DNA of 64,000 bases from Bedellia somnulentella (lineage: Eukaryota > Arthropoda > Insecta > Lepidoptera > Bedelliidae): NCBI GenBank assembly GCA_963576735.1, contig OY755191.1, positions 5,609,608 to 5,673,607 of the forward strand. Direction: 5' to 3'. Every line of letters starts with the position of its first letter. The stretch's first letter is position 1. The notes under the pieces are model-generated. The model was not told the DNA's origin. It saw nothing but the letters and a program-made list of their open reading frames with translations, and ran no database searches. The position numbers were made by a program, and so were the translations under genes. Shown in pieces: positions 50,331 to 60,313 of the stretch.

Positions 50331-50490
50331 CCCAGGTGTCGTAATAGGCGATTATGAATATGAGGTTGAGAACCCATGACTAACGATACTTTATTCCTAC
50401 TATCTTCTCACCTAGCAACTTCTAAATATGGCTGAGTAATTTTTTAATCTGATGCTCTGGCTTTTAGGGATTTATTGCGTACCGTGAGCG
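50331..50490 (+). mobile_element. SINE family 1, divergent subtype fragment
   Basis: CCCCAGGTGTCGTAATAGGC, AACGATACTTTATTCC, ATGGCTGAGTAATTTT and GGGATTTATTGCGTACCGTG. Confidence 0.65.
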
Positions 50491-50542
50491 TCTTATAGGT
50501 CTCTTGCGTATAGGTCTCCAGATACATTGCCTCCAGATACAT

Positions 50543-50720
50543 CATACATACATACATAAACTCACGCCATTAGTTCCCATTGGGGTAGGCAGAGACTATT
50601 GATCGCCACTTCGTACGATCCTGACAAACCTCTCTAGCTTCGTTTACATCCATCAATCTTTTCATACATGATCTTTTATTCTTCATACTTCGGACACCAG
50701 CCTTTTTGAGCACACTCTCA
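50543..50720 (-). mobile_element. RTE-type LINE, 3' end
   Basis: ACATACATAAACTCACGCCA, TTAGTTCCCATTGGGGTAGG, CAAACCTCTCTAGCTTCGTT and CTTTTTGAGCACACTC. Confidence 0.78.
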
Positions 50721-50895
50721 ATTTAGTCCAAGATGATATTGTAAGAAAGATAGAAAAAGGAATGTTGAGATGGTTTTGGCACATAGAGAGGATGGATGAT
50801 AGAAAATTGGTAAAAGGGATCTATAGAGCTAGTGTGGATGGTAATGTTAGTAGAGGACGACCACGGAGAACACACTTGGACCAAATTGAGAGTGT
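50721..50895 (+). pseudogene. RTE-type LINE, coding fragment facing the previous one
   Basis: AAGATGATATTGTAAGAAAG, ATAGAAAAAGGAATGTTGAG, GACGACCACGGAGAACACAC and GAGTGTGCTCC. The two halves meet at the same internal site (GAGTGTGCTC), as in twin priming or an inversion. Confidence 0.75.
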
Positions 50896-53000
50896 GCTCC
50901 AGATACAATCACTATAAAAACCCCACATCTAAGTCACTTTTCGAAGGGACCATCTTTCGCCAGGCGGTGGCGTGCCTGCGAACCGCGACTCTACTGCATT
51001 AAGTTATATTATCTTACTACTGTTACATATACCAACCAATTTATTATTGATTTCATAAATAAATATTGTACAGTTTGTCGATATTATGAACCATGTAAAT
51101 GTCTACTAATAAAAAGTTGCAGTAAAACAACAAATAAACAGCCTATTTCAATTGGCTATCCAATTAACAATTCAATTTGGTGATATTTTTATTAGATTTA
51201 GATAGTTTCAATATGATATAAACATTATTAATGTTAAATCATTGAAAAGTTAATCGGTATGAAAACAATTTGTGCACCAACGTAAAAACTAGAATATCCA
51301 CAAATAAATATAAATACCAAAATATACAGGCTATATCTATTACTGAATCGATTAACAAATCGATTCGGTGCTATTTAGATAGATAGTTTAATCAACAGTT
51401 GGCGGCAACATAGTAATAAGTGTTCTACTTGTAATTAAGTTTTACACCTGGGTTTATTAATCAGTTCCGTTACTATTTATTTGAAATTAGCTTATGCAAC
51501 TATGAAATCGTATCATGGTTGTAACCTACAGTAAACCGGTAACTTGAAGTTGAAAGAAAGTGGATATGTAAGCTATGTTTGTCGGATAATAAAACTGTTG
51601 TTGAGTTTTGTTTGTGAATTCATTTTTTTCTAAAATCTTCATAAATTAGTCAAATATTCTCTAGGTAACGTAAATTTTACTATCAAACTGAACAAACACA
51701 CACATACAAACACTGACATTCACATAGTATATCTCCGAAAGGGTTATTAAACATCACTGGTTCACATATAGTAAAGACCTAAATTAAAGTTTATTAGAAA
51801 CGTTTTCTAAAAACGTATTCATTAACATAAAAAGTATACATCTACTTAAATTTACTAGGAATACATACAACAGAGAAAAAACTTTCACAGACATCAACAT
51901 CACAGCTTGATTTGGAAGTATTTCAGTATTGTTAGTTATAGTTTGAAAACCAATATATACTATTTAAACAAAAATATTATGGTTCCATAAAACACTGAAA
52001 GCAAAGGTTATGACAACGATATTTTTTTAATAACGTCAAGATTAGTCTGTCTGAATATGGTGCGTTTGCCAATTTTTATTGTTCACTTATTTGTATATTT
52101 GTGACAGAGATCACAACTAGGGACTGCGAATGAATATAAAATAAAATAGGTATCAACATTTTAATTTTTCAGTAGAATATACATATTCTTTTCACTTTTT
52201 TAATATTTGAGTTTCAATAAATTATTTAAGGGCCTCCCCGCATTTTGCAGCTATTGCGCTCACTCTTACGTCAAATTTACTGAGAGTGACAGGGATGGAA
52301 AAAACGCGCGCGCAGGTTAAATGTAGTTTATTTAGTTTTATTGAATAACTATAATGTTTAAATGAAAAGTTAAACATCAAAGTTACGGATATTAAAGCTA
52401 CGCTTATATATATACATAATGAGTTCACATGTATGCTATGCCAGTGGAGCCTATACGGTTTTTATGAAAACAAAGCATGTTCCAATTCAATTTTTTTCAT
52501 CATATTTTTCAACAAATTATTAAAATGTTAAACATCAAATTTTAACACCATGAACTAATCACCAACATATATTTTATTCATGTCATATCAATATCATCAA
52601 ATCAGACTTTATAGAATTTCTAAACAATCAATATCAACCTATTTTTCCGGGGACGCCCTTAAACAAAAGTTGGTGTGTCAAAACGTCGGGAAAATATCAC
52701 GTAAGTGAGTTGTATAATTTCGTGGTGAACCCGGGTTGTTATTAAATAATGTCTATTTTTATTCTAATGTTAATCATATGAACGAAACGGGTGTTATCCA
52801 ATTATCAGGCTTAGTTATGCAAAAATATCAACATTAAACATAATTTAACTGACATTTGTTAATCTTTACTCCAATCAAAGAAGATAATAAAAAAGTAATA
52901 ATCTTTTATTTGAGACCACACACTGCGGAACTTGAACTGAGCAAAACAGAAATAAAGTACCTAATTCAGTAATGTTTCTGCTTCATATACTTAAACATTA
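50896..53000. other. No gene seen
   Basis: 2.1 kb of AT-rich sequence. 51140-51235 and 51320-51415 look like old duplicates (CAGCCTATTTC/CAGGCTATATC, TTAACAATTCAATTTGGTG/TTAACAAATCGATTCGGTG, TAGATAGTTT). The ORF at 52222-52428 (-) is not supported. Confidence 0.35.
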
Positions 53001-53171
53001 TTATGCTTCCAGCTTCAATCTTTGCGATTTACATCTTACATGTTGTAGGAGGGCTTCCAGCCTTGGGTATCACACGGACTTTAGAGTAAAAAAATAAAAT
53101 AAAAAAGATATTTTTGACCTGGTCACCCGTTCTACCCTCACCGGCCACACTGCCTTTGTACTTTCCAGTCA
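53001..53171 (+). repeat. DIRS left terminal repeat
   Basis: 53024-53171 is the inverse of 62533-62682 over about 148 bases, with very few differences. 53001-53023 (TTATGCTTCCAGCTTCAATC) is a unique outer end whose complement sits at 62326-62348 in the internal region. Confidence 0.93.
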
Positions 53172-53255
53172 TTGTGTGTTTCCGTGCCGAGGTATCGACA
53201 CGTATCCGTTCCCACTCAAATTCACGTAATATATTTCGTGCCACGCGCTCTCAAC

Positions 53256-53370
53256 ATGGGGAAAAGAAAACGGGAAAGAAGTGATGAAGATATTCGGAAG
53301 AAAATCAAGAGGCTAGAGAAGAAGCTAACCTCGAAGCGACAAAGAATTATCATCGATTCTTCTGATGATG
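53256..53370 (+). CDS. DIRS gag, exon 1
   Basis: Begins MGKRKRERSDEDIRKKIKRL, a very basic, probably helical segment (nuclear localisation or nucleic acid binding is likely). Ends in phase 1 at GATGATG|GTAAGTATT. If unspliced, the frame stops within eight codons (GKYWPCG), so splicing is required for gag. Confidence 0.75.
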
Positions 53371-53548
53371 GTAAGTATTGGCCATGTGGCTAACTAACCT
53401 ACAAGTTGCTTGAGTTAATGGCTCCATAATCGGTTGCTTATCATGACAATGTCATGACATACCTGCCTTTGGCAATGCATTGCAAACATCCTCAAAACGA
53501 GCGTACTGTTTGTAGCAAACACCTCTCTAATAGAGTGTGTTTTTGCAG
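53371..53548 (+). other. Spliceosomal intron in DIRS gag
   Basis: 178 bases, donor GTAAGTAT, acceptor TGTGTTTTTGCAG. CTAACTAACC at 53391 and CTCTCTAATAG near 53523 are branch-point candidates. Splicing joins exon 1 and exon 2 in frame. DIRS-like elements with introns have been reported in other eukaryotes. Confidence 0.75.
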
Positions 53549-54558
53549 ATAACTCGCAACCACCCGCCGAGGCGCATGATGACGTACAAGCGATCTTTAT
53601 GTCGCCCTTAGAAGAACCAGTATTGTCTGATGTCCCCGTCTTGATGGAGTCGGTGGATGTTGTGACGGAACCAGAACCCGTCATTGCCGTCTCAAACGAG
53701 GTAAGGGCATCTAGTTCTCTAAATGGTGATGATGAATTGGACGAAGACGTGCTTGTCATGCTCGGAGAAGCCCCGAAGGAGTGTGTGGGGTTTGGGCCTA
53801 ATATACATAAAGATTTGGCAGCAAGGTGGAAGGATTTATTACTAAAAGGTCTCCAAAAAGATTCAAAAGACAAACTTTTCGCAGAATACCCTACTCCATT
53901 TAATTGTGAAATGTTAAACACTCCTATATTAAATCCTGAAGTCAAAGCTGCAATGATAGACAGTTCGATCAAAAGAGACGCTAGTATGCAATATAGGCAA
54001 AAAATACTAGGAGCTGCCATCTCTGCGATGGGGGCTGCCTTAAGTTTTATTATTTCTAATAAAACACTGAATAAGGAGAAAAATATCGTGAAGCCTCTAA
54101 GTGACGCGTGCCGCATTTTGTGCCACGCCCACTACAATGAAACTAAGATAAGGAGGAAGTTAATAACAGAATCACTTAATTCCACTCTAAGGGAGACACT
54201 AGGCGAAACTGAGCGGGATAAATCATTTCTATTCGGAGATAATATTGGTGAAAAATTAAAAAATGCAAAGAATATTCAAAGGTCAGGCGATGCCTTAAAA
54301 CCAAGGGCTGTATTTAGTAAAAATAATTTTGTTCAAAATAAGAATACGACCAGTAATTTAAACTACAAGACCCCGCTGCAGAAGGGTTTCTATCGGGTGA
54401 GCAGTGCTGCAGCGGGGTCGCGGGCGCCGACATCAGGCCCGAGTCACTCTCGCCCCTACCGCTGGCCGCACCCCGCGGCGCAGGCGCGCCACCCGGCCGC
54501 ACCGCCACCAGCAGCGCCGGCAGTGCCGGAGCGGACCACGCGCTTCCGCCGGAGATAA
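53549..54558 (+). CDS. DIRS gag, exon 2
   Basis: Continues in phase with DNSQPPAEAHDDVQAIFMSP, then acidic NGDDELDEDVLVMLGEA, VGFGPNIHKDLAARWKDLLL, and the core GLQKDSKDKLFAEYPTPFNC, MLNTPILNPEVKAAMIDSSI and KILGAAISAMGAALSFIISN, typical of DIRS gag-like proteins (from memory). The C-terminus is Pro/Ala/Arg-rich (PHPAAQARHPAAPPPAAP, ending RTTRFRRR) and its DNA is sharply GC-rich. With exon 1 the protein has 374 residues. The stop overlaps the RT frame. The - strand ORF 53415-54116 is a shadow. Confidence 0.85.
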
Positions 54559-55108
54559 ATGAGGTATGTTATGCCGGCCGCCTACAACATTTTTATCCGC
54601 AATGGTCTCTAATAACTAAGGACCCAATTGTCCTATCCTGGGTAAAAGGCTATAGGATCCCTTTTACTTCAATGCCTTACCAAACTAAAAATATACCACA
54701 TGTTATGCCACGTACTCATAAAGAACACGAAGAGTTTAATGTTTGTATTAATAAATTATTACGGATCGGCGCTATATCGCAGTGTATACACAAACCAAAT
54801 GAATTTTTATCTAGTGTGTTCTTAGTACCGAAACCTGACGGCACTAATCGATTTATTTTAAACTTAAAGAACTTAAATAACTTTATTAACACCGACCATT
54901 TCAAATTGGAGGATTATAGGACTGCTACTAAGCTTATATTAAAGGATAGTTTCATGGCAACTATAGATATTAAAGATTCGTATTTTTTTATAAGTATACA
55001 TGTTGATTATAGAAAATACTTGCGGTTTATGTACCGTAACATTCTTTATGAATTTTGTTGTTTACCGTTTGGTTTATGTACGGCGCCGTTTGTGTTTACT
55101 AAAATAAT
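54357..55108 (+). pseudogene. DIRS reverse transcriptase, N-terminal part (cut by a LINE)
   Basis: The RT frame is -1 relative to gag and is already open from 54357, so gag and pol overlap by up to 200 bases. Recognisable sequence begins about 54550 (LPPEINEVCYAGRLQHFYPQ), then GYRIPFTSMP, NEFLSSVFLVPKPDGTNRFI, NLKNLNNFINTDHFKLED, MATIDIKDSYFFISIHVDYR (motif A, with the first catalytic Asp) and FCCLPFGLCTAPFVFTKI. The frame is broken at 55108 by the LINE, after which it runs into A/T repeats. The translation start (or frameshift site) is not obvious. Confidence 0.88.
55103..55108. repeat. LINE target-site duplication, left copy (AATAAT)
   Basis: AATAAT here and at 59893-59898 bracket the LINE. 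Counting it once restores the RT reading frame. The low complexity makes the exact edge uncertain by a few bases. Confidence 0.6.
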
Positions 55109-55358
55109 AAATAAAATAAAATAAAAATAAAAATTTATTCAGTTTTCAAAAGTACATAATATTCGTCTTAACCTAGTAAGTTATTTAAAGTACAAAATAT
55201 AACATTTTCCTGTTCCTGAGCTAGGTAATTTACCTGTATTTCAGGCAACAATAAACAAAAAAGGCTTAAACTATCAGTTTTCATATAATGGTATTGGTAA
55301 GTAGTGTATAAATTATTATCAGACTCGATTGTATCTAACTAATTGTATTATTATGATA

Positions 55359-55405
55359 AAAAAAAAAAAATAAAAAAAAAAAAAAAAATAAAAAAAAAAA
55401 AAAAA
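55359..55405. repeat. A-rich low-complexity tract
   Basis: Nearly pure A with scattered T, between the end of ORF2 and the LINE tail. Confidence 0.9.
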
Positions 55406-55414
55406 CATCTTATA

Positions 55415-58345
55415 TTAACTTATTATATTAAGCAATTCCTCTGATTCCGTGTATGTAAGATTTAAAAGCCACGATTGAAGTTTTTTCTTGCATTCAAAGT
55501 TGTTTAAGTTATATAATACTAGTAATCTATTAATTTTATTATATAAGTATGGACCTAAAAATATAAAGAATCTATTTGTAATGGAAAATTTTGCACTATA
55601 AGTATTCAAACATACTATATCCTTTCGCCTCCTGTTTAGTGTATCAGGGTTGAAGTGTAAGCTGGCATGCTGCTTTAGAACAGTGAATAGAATAAAGAGC
55701 TGGCGCACAGTTAGCACTTTGCATTGTTTATATAGTTCGGTAGTAGGGAAATAGAAAGGGCGCGCTGTGGCTACTTTAAGTAGCGCTCTTTGAGCTCGTT
55801 CCAGTTTTAACATAGTGGTAATGCCAGCACCTCCCCAAGATTTTATGCAATAAGTCAGTAAGGATTGACCAAGCGCTTGATAGATTTGTTTTATTAAAGC
55901 GTAGTCACATATGTGTCTCAACTTTTTAAATATTACTATAAGTTTTCTAATTCTATTACAGAGTGCATTAATATGGACCTTAAAAGTTAAAGTAACATCG
56001 AGAGTAATTCCAAGATATTTGATGTTAATTGCTTTGGAGATAGTTGAGCATGGGCATGGTGCGCTATCAGTGCAAGTGCGGTGATGTGCATAAAGCGGGG
56101 TATTAGCGAGTAATGGTGTAGAAGTGTTCCTTGCGAAAATCATATACATAGTTTTATCAGTGTTCAAGGACAGAAAATTATTAAAAAGCCAGTCATTCAC
56201 AATACTAAAGCCAAATTGAGCGAATTTATAAGCTTCGTCTATTGTTTTTGCAGAAAAAAGTAAGGCTGTGTCATCTGCATATGAAACTATGGTGCCGTTA
56301 TTAAGTTGGAGATTACATAGCTCATTAATATAAATCAAAAATAGGCTGGGTCCTAAGATACTACCCTGAGGGACGCCATAGGGGTGGTTTTTTGAAAATG
56401 TGCTATAATTGTCTCTAATTTTTAGGCACTGAAGTCTATTACTAAGATAACTTTCAAATAATTTTAACTGAGTATCCCGAATGCCGATATTTTCTAATTT
56501 TCGCAATAAAATTGGAATTGAAATTGTATCAAAGGCTTTTTTGAGGTCGAGAAAAATCCCTATAACATGCATACCTTTGTCCAAATTTTGCAAAATTTCA
56601 TTTGTAAGGCAATGGACTGCGTCATCAGTAGATAACTTTTTACGGAAACCAAATTGACAACTTGAGAGAAAGGATATTTCATCTAAATATTTTATTAACC
56701 TACTGTTCATTATTTTTTCCAAAATTTTAGAGAAAGTGGGAAGAAGAGAAATCGGTCTGTAATTATTTGGTTGGTTTTTATCCCCCGATTTATAAATCGG
56801 AATAACCACAGCTTTTTTTAATGACTCGGGGAATATACCTTGAGACAAGCAATTTTGAAATATGAGAGTTAACGGAGGGGCTAGTATATCCTTACAAAAT
56901 TTCAAAACTTTACATGAGATGTTATCCCATCCGGGGGCACTATTACTTTTTAAGTTATTTATAATACCCTCTACTTCAGAGACGTCTGTATCGATCATAA
57001 CAAACGATTTAAGCCTTGAAGGGTGTTTAGAATTAGCTTGATAGTATTTTTCAAAATTTGCCTGTTCAGATAAATTCTTACCAATGTTTATGAAAAAGTT
57101 ATTTATAAATTCTGCTGACTGTGTGGGAGTTGACCTTAGCTTGAATAGTTCGTTAGGGATATCATTATGTTTTGTCGTGCAAGTCTTTTGTTTAATGAAA
57201 TTCCAAATTAATTTGTTGTTACTTCCCGCAGATTGAAGTTCTTTTTTCTCGTACTCACATTTTACATTTTTCAAAATTTTATTGCAAAAATTGCGATATC
57301 GTTTGTAAATAAGAGTAATAGTATTGTTAGTAGGCTCAAGCATATACCTTTTGTGCAACTTATCTCTATGTTTTATGCATCTGATTAAGCCAGGAGTTAT
57401 CCAAGGTTTTATTATTTGGTACTTCCTGCTTTGACGAAACGTGCTTGTATTTTTCGCAATTGCATTTTGAACACAGTTAGTCACGTAATTCATGGAAAAG
57501 TTTACGTCAGTATTATTACAAACCGTGCTGAACTCTATTTGAATTAAATCACGTCTTACGTTTTGCATGTTAACACTAGAATAGCTGCGGCGGCATTTGT
57601 TATGAGTCAGCTTTAAATTCAATGTCAATAGCACGGCGCGATGATCGGTAATAGTCGAGTTAGTAACAAATGTATGTGTCAGGTAATTCGTTTTTATCAT
57701 AACATGATCTAGACAGGATCCGCTGTTGTGAGTGGGAAAGGTATGGGCGGGTGATATTCCATGAAAAGCACATATGTTTAAGTATTCCTGGATAGAAGAA
57801 TCGTTGTTTTCTGTTATAATGTCAATATTCAAGTCTCCAGTTAAAACAATGTTTTTTGTAGAGGCGAAAGCATGTAGTATACTGTTCAAGGATTGTAAAA
57901 AATTATCAAGTTTGCGAAAAGATGGAGAGCGGTAAAAAGATAATATGACTAAGTCCTTACTTATCAGTCCTAGACAATTACTTTCATTAACACAAATTTC
58001 TTCTATGGTAAAGTTTAACGTATCTCGTACATATATTATAATGCCATCATTTTGGTTATGTAGTTTAGTTGAGCTGTGTAATTTGTACCCTGTGAGGGTG
58101 GGTAAACTATGTGCTCGGTTTTGTAACCAACATTCAGTCAAGATAATAATATCAAAAGGAACATTAAATCGAGTTAATAATATTAGAAAATCATCGAAAT
58201 TTTTGTGAATACTACGAATGTTTTGGGTTAAGATTTTAAGAGTACCTTTCTCATTACAAATTAATTGGCTACACAATTCAACATCACACGAGTGAGATTC
58301 ACCAAATTTTATATTGTCTAAGTCATAGATAATTTGATGTGTCAT
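55415..58345 (-). CDS. LINE ORF2: endonuclease-reverse transcriptase, 976 aa
   Basis: APE-type endonuclease in the first 240 residues or so: KILTQNIRSIHKNFDDF (catalytic Asn), IIILTECWL (Glu), IVLTGDLNIDI, SCLDHVMI, and ITDHRAVLLTL as the SDH-type end. RT at roughly residues 470-730: SNSAPGWDNISC, KKAVVIPIYKSGDK, NYRPISLLPTFSKILE, GIFLDLKKAFDT, YGVPQGSILGPSLFLIYINE and the catalytic VSYADDTALL. A C-terminal domain of about 230 residues follows. No interruption, so the insertion is probably young. It differs clearly from the 14.8-kb LINE, which has no zinc-knuckle ORF1. Confidence 0.92.
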   Translation of the reverse strand: MTHQIIYDLDNIKFGESHSCDVELCSQLICNEKGTLKILTQNIRSIHKNFDDFLILLTRFNVPFDIIILTECWLQNRAHSLPTLTGYKLHSSTKLHNQNDGIIIYVRDTLNFTIEEICVNESNCLGLISKDLVILSFYRSPSFRKLDNFLQSLNSILHAFASTKNIVLTGDLNIDIITENNDSSIQEYLNICAFHGISPAHTFPTHNSGSCLDHVMIKTNYLTHTFVTNSTITDHRAVLLTLNLKLTHNKCRRSYSSVNMQNVRRDLIQIEFSTVCNNTDVNFSMNYVTNCVQNAIAKNTSTFRQSRKYQIIKPWITPGLIRCIKHRDKLHKRYMLEPTNNTITLIYKRYRNFCNKILKNVKCEYEKKELQSAGSNNKLIWNFIKQKTCTTKHNDIPNELFKLRSTPTQSAEFINNFFINIGKNLSEQANFEKYYQANSKHPSRLKSFVMIDTDVSEVEGIINNLKSNSAPGWDNISCKVLKFCKDILAPPLTLIFQNCLSQGIFPESLKKAVVIPIYKSGDKNQPNNYRPISLLPTFSKILEKIMNSRLIKYLDEISFLSSCQFGFRKKLSTDDAVHCLTNEILQNLDKGMHVIGIFLDLKKAFDTISIPILLRKLENIGIRDTQLKLFESYLSNRLQCLKIRDNYSTFSKNHPYGVPQGSILGPSLFLIYINELCNLQLNNGTIVSYADDTALLFSAKTIDEAYKFAQFGFSIVNDWLFNNFLSLNTDKTMYMIFARNTSTPLLANTPLYAHHRTCTDSAPCPCSTISKAINIKYLGITLDVTLTFKVHINALCNRIRKLIVIFKKLRHICDYALIKQIYQALGQSLLTYCIKSWGGAGITTMLKLERAQRALLKVATARPFYFPTTELYKQCKVLTVRQLFILFTVLKQHASLHFNPDTLNRRRKDIVCLNTYSAKFSITNRFFIFLGPYLYNKINRLLVLYNLNNFECKKKLQSWLLNLTYTESEELLNIIS

Positions 58346-58455
58346 TGATAAATAAACTAAAGAACGTTTAAAAATAAATTTAAAAAAGAAGTAAAAAATG
58401 TGAAAAGAAACTTAATTAATAAGTGCTTATAGATAATAAGAAGATACGGGCGCTC

Positions 58456-59715
58456 TTAGGCGCCTTCATAGTTAATAGAATTTATATACCTCAATTCTGC
58501 ATTCTTCCTTGCTGGGCATTCAGGGTCTCCTGTAGGATGGTTACTCGTTTTTTTAAAACGCTTGCAGGTGGCACAGGTTGGTTCCTGAGATTTTTTAATA
58601 CACTCTTTGATAGAGTGTCCAGTCTCCCCACAATGGCCACAGACCTGATCAGCCTCACGACAAAACTTAGCTGAGTGTCCATATTGCTGACATTTAAAAC
58701 AACGGGTCACAAGGGTGAAGTCTCTTATTTTACATGATGTCCAGTTAATGAAAATTCGCTTCTGATTCATGAGACATTTGCGAATTCCTGCGGGGACCTC
58801 AATTATGTAGTGGCAATATTTACCCTGTTTTTTACCCCCTTTATGGCTAAGTTTTATGGAGCTAAGAAATTTGTCGAATGTTGAGTCTGGATACTTATCG
58901 GCCAAATTTTGTTCATACATGCACTGAAACACTTCTTTCTCCGATAAATTTGTTGGCACTCCAACTACAACTATTCTAGGGCGGCGCTGGTTACTTTCTT
59001 CTAAAGTAAGATCGTTTGAGCAGAGTTTATTTGACGATTTGATCTTTTCAATATCCTGCTGGGACTCGGTGCTGATGATTACTCCTCCATTTTTAGTTTT
59101 TCTGAGTCCTCGTACTTGCAATTTCATCTCCTCGGGGCAGATAATTTTTTGTACTAGGGACTTGGTCTCATCACTAGATTTTTGTTTGTCTTTGGGAAAT
59201 ATTGTTATGGAGGCTAGATTTTGGGGTCTTACAAAATCGTTCGGTCCCTTTTTAACCATATCGGCAAAAGAAGTGTTAGTCTTAGTTTGGGACTCCAAAG
59301 AATTGCGTATAGATTGTTTAAGGTCTTGGATTGTTTCAAGGTCACCTTGTTTTTGTTCTAAGACTTCAATTTTCTGATATAAGTTCTGGATTTTAGATTG
59401 GGCGAGAAGAAGATGTTGTTTAGCCGATTGGTAATGAACTGCCATTTGACCAGTACCATTCCCGATTTTCCTACATAAGTTACTAATACAGAGCTTTTGG
59501 TCTGAGTTCAGCTTACCTTCGGTCGATACTTGGCATATTTTTTGTAAGCAGGCCTCAATGGTGTCCATCCAATATTGGATATCAGTAGTTGATACAACGC
59601 TGGAGTCCTGATGTTTTGAAGAAGCCGATGGTGCTTGGTCCATATTGTCTTCAGTGCACTGCGGAGGAGGACTGCGCCGAGTCAGTCCGCTCCGATTAAA
59701 TGGACTTCCTTCCAT
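58456..59715 (-). CDS. LINE ORF1: gag-like protein with zinc knuckles, 419 aa
   Basis: RNA-binding chaperone of the LINE. Starts MEGSPFNRSGLTRRSPPPQC. A helical middle (QSKIQNLYQKIEVLEQKQGD, about residues 130-160) may multimerise, and an RRM-like region follows (residues about 240-330). Three zinc knuckles sit near the C-terminus: CFKCQQYGHSAKFC at about 339-352, CGHCGETGHSIKEC at about 359-372, and a looser CATCKRFKKTSNHPTGDPEC at about 381-400. Three knuckles are typical of Jockey-group ORF1. Frame intact. Confidence 0.9.
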   Translation of the reverse strand: MEGSPFNRSGLTRRSPPPQCTEDNMDQAPSASSKHQDSSVVSTTDIQYWMDTIEACLQKICQVSTEGKLNSDQKLCISNLCRKIGNGTGQMAVHYQSAKQHLLLAQSKIQNLYQKIEVLEQKQGDLETIQDLKQSIRNSLESQTKTNTSFADMVKKGPNDFVRPQNLASITIFPKDKQKSSDETKSLVQKIICPEEMKLQVRGLRKTKNGGVIISTESQQDIEKIKSSNKLCSNDLTLEESNQRRPRIVVVGVPTNLSEKEVFQCMYEQNLADKYPDSTFDKFLSSIKLSHKGGKKQGKYCHYIIEVPAGIRKCLMNQKRIFINWTSCKIRDFTLVTRCFKCQQYGHSAKFCREADQVCGHCGETGHSIKECIKKSQEPTCATCKRFKKTSNHPTGDPECPARKNAELRYINSINYEGA

Positions 59716-59892
59716 AATAATCTCTTAGTTAAATACACCAATACACTAATACAACATATTAACACTACAATAGTCTATGCGATTAGTATTTAGGTGATGC
59801 AGACATTTAAAAAAGTAATATATAAAATATTAATCTCAATAGTTAACGAGAGCTAAAATGGCACGTGCGTTCTAGTCGCAGGCCAGTAGACT

Positions 59893-59898
59893 AATAAT
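59893..59898. repeat. LINE target-site duplication, right copy (AATAAT)
   Basis: The right copy of the duplication; the DIRS RT frame resumes at 59899. Confidence 0.6.
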
Positions 59899-60313
59899 GA
59901 AACCGGTTTTGACTTATTTAAGAGTAAATAGTGCTATTTTAGTAAACTACCTTGACGATTTTTTGTGTGTTGGACGTAATCAATTAGAATGTAAGAATAC
60001 GATTAATTTTACGATAAAAATACTGGAGAGTTTAGGATTTTTAATTAATTTTAATAAAAGTTGTTTGGATCCTGCTAGGGAATGTAAATTTTTAGGATTT
60101 GTATATGATTCTAAGCAAATGATTTTAAGATTACCAGTTGACAAGGTAATTAAAATAAAGAAGAAAATATTAGAATTCTTAAACAAAGACAGCTGTAAAT
60201 TAAGGGATTTTGCTAAGCTTATAGGGTTATTGATATCAGCATGTCCTGCTATACAGTATTCATGGTTGTATACTAAGCAATTTGAATATCATAAAAGTAC
60301 AATTATTTATTAA
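59899..60313 (+). pseudogene. DIRS reverse transcriptase, C-terminal part
   Basis: Resumes in the frame interrupted at 55108. Carries the catalytic box VNYLDDFLCVG (YLDD form), then SLGFLINFNKSCLDPARECK, FLGFVYDSKQMILRLP and LRDFAKLIGLLISACPAIQY (thumb). A single-base shift near 60300 separates it from the RNase H frame; the stop at 60313 is a result of that shift. Confidence 0.88.

Larger units (their letters stand above)
55109..59892 (-). mobile_element. Two-ORF LINE (Jockey/CR1 group) nested in the DIRS RT gene
   Basis: Sense is the - strand. The 5' end is at 59892 (ATTAGTCTACTGGCCTGCGA), then ORF1 (59715-58456), a 110-base gap, ORF2 (58345-55415), a 3' UTR with an A-rich tract at 55359-55405, and a (TTTTA)n-type tail at 55109-55135. 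Both ORFs are open throughout. About 4.78 kb. Confidence 0.88.

Noticed and set aside
53415..54116. 233-codon ORF on the - strand
   Set aside because: Antisense shadow of the DIRS gag exon, which has matching splice phase and family-like motifs.
57945..58208. + strand ORF inside LINE ORF2, with others at 58423 and 59039
   Set aside because: Shadows of ORF2 and ORF1 of the nested LINE.
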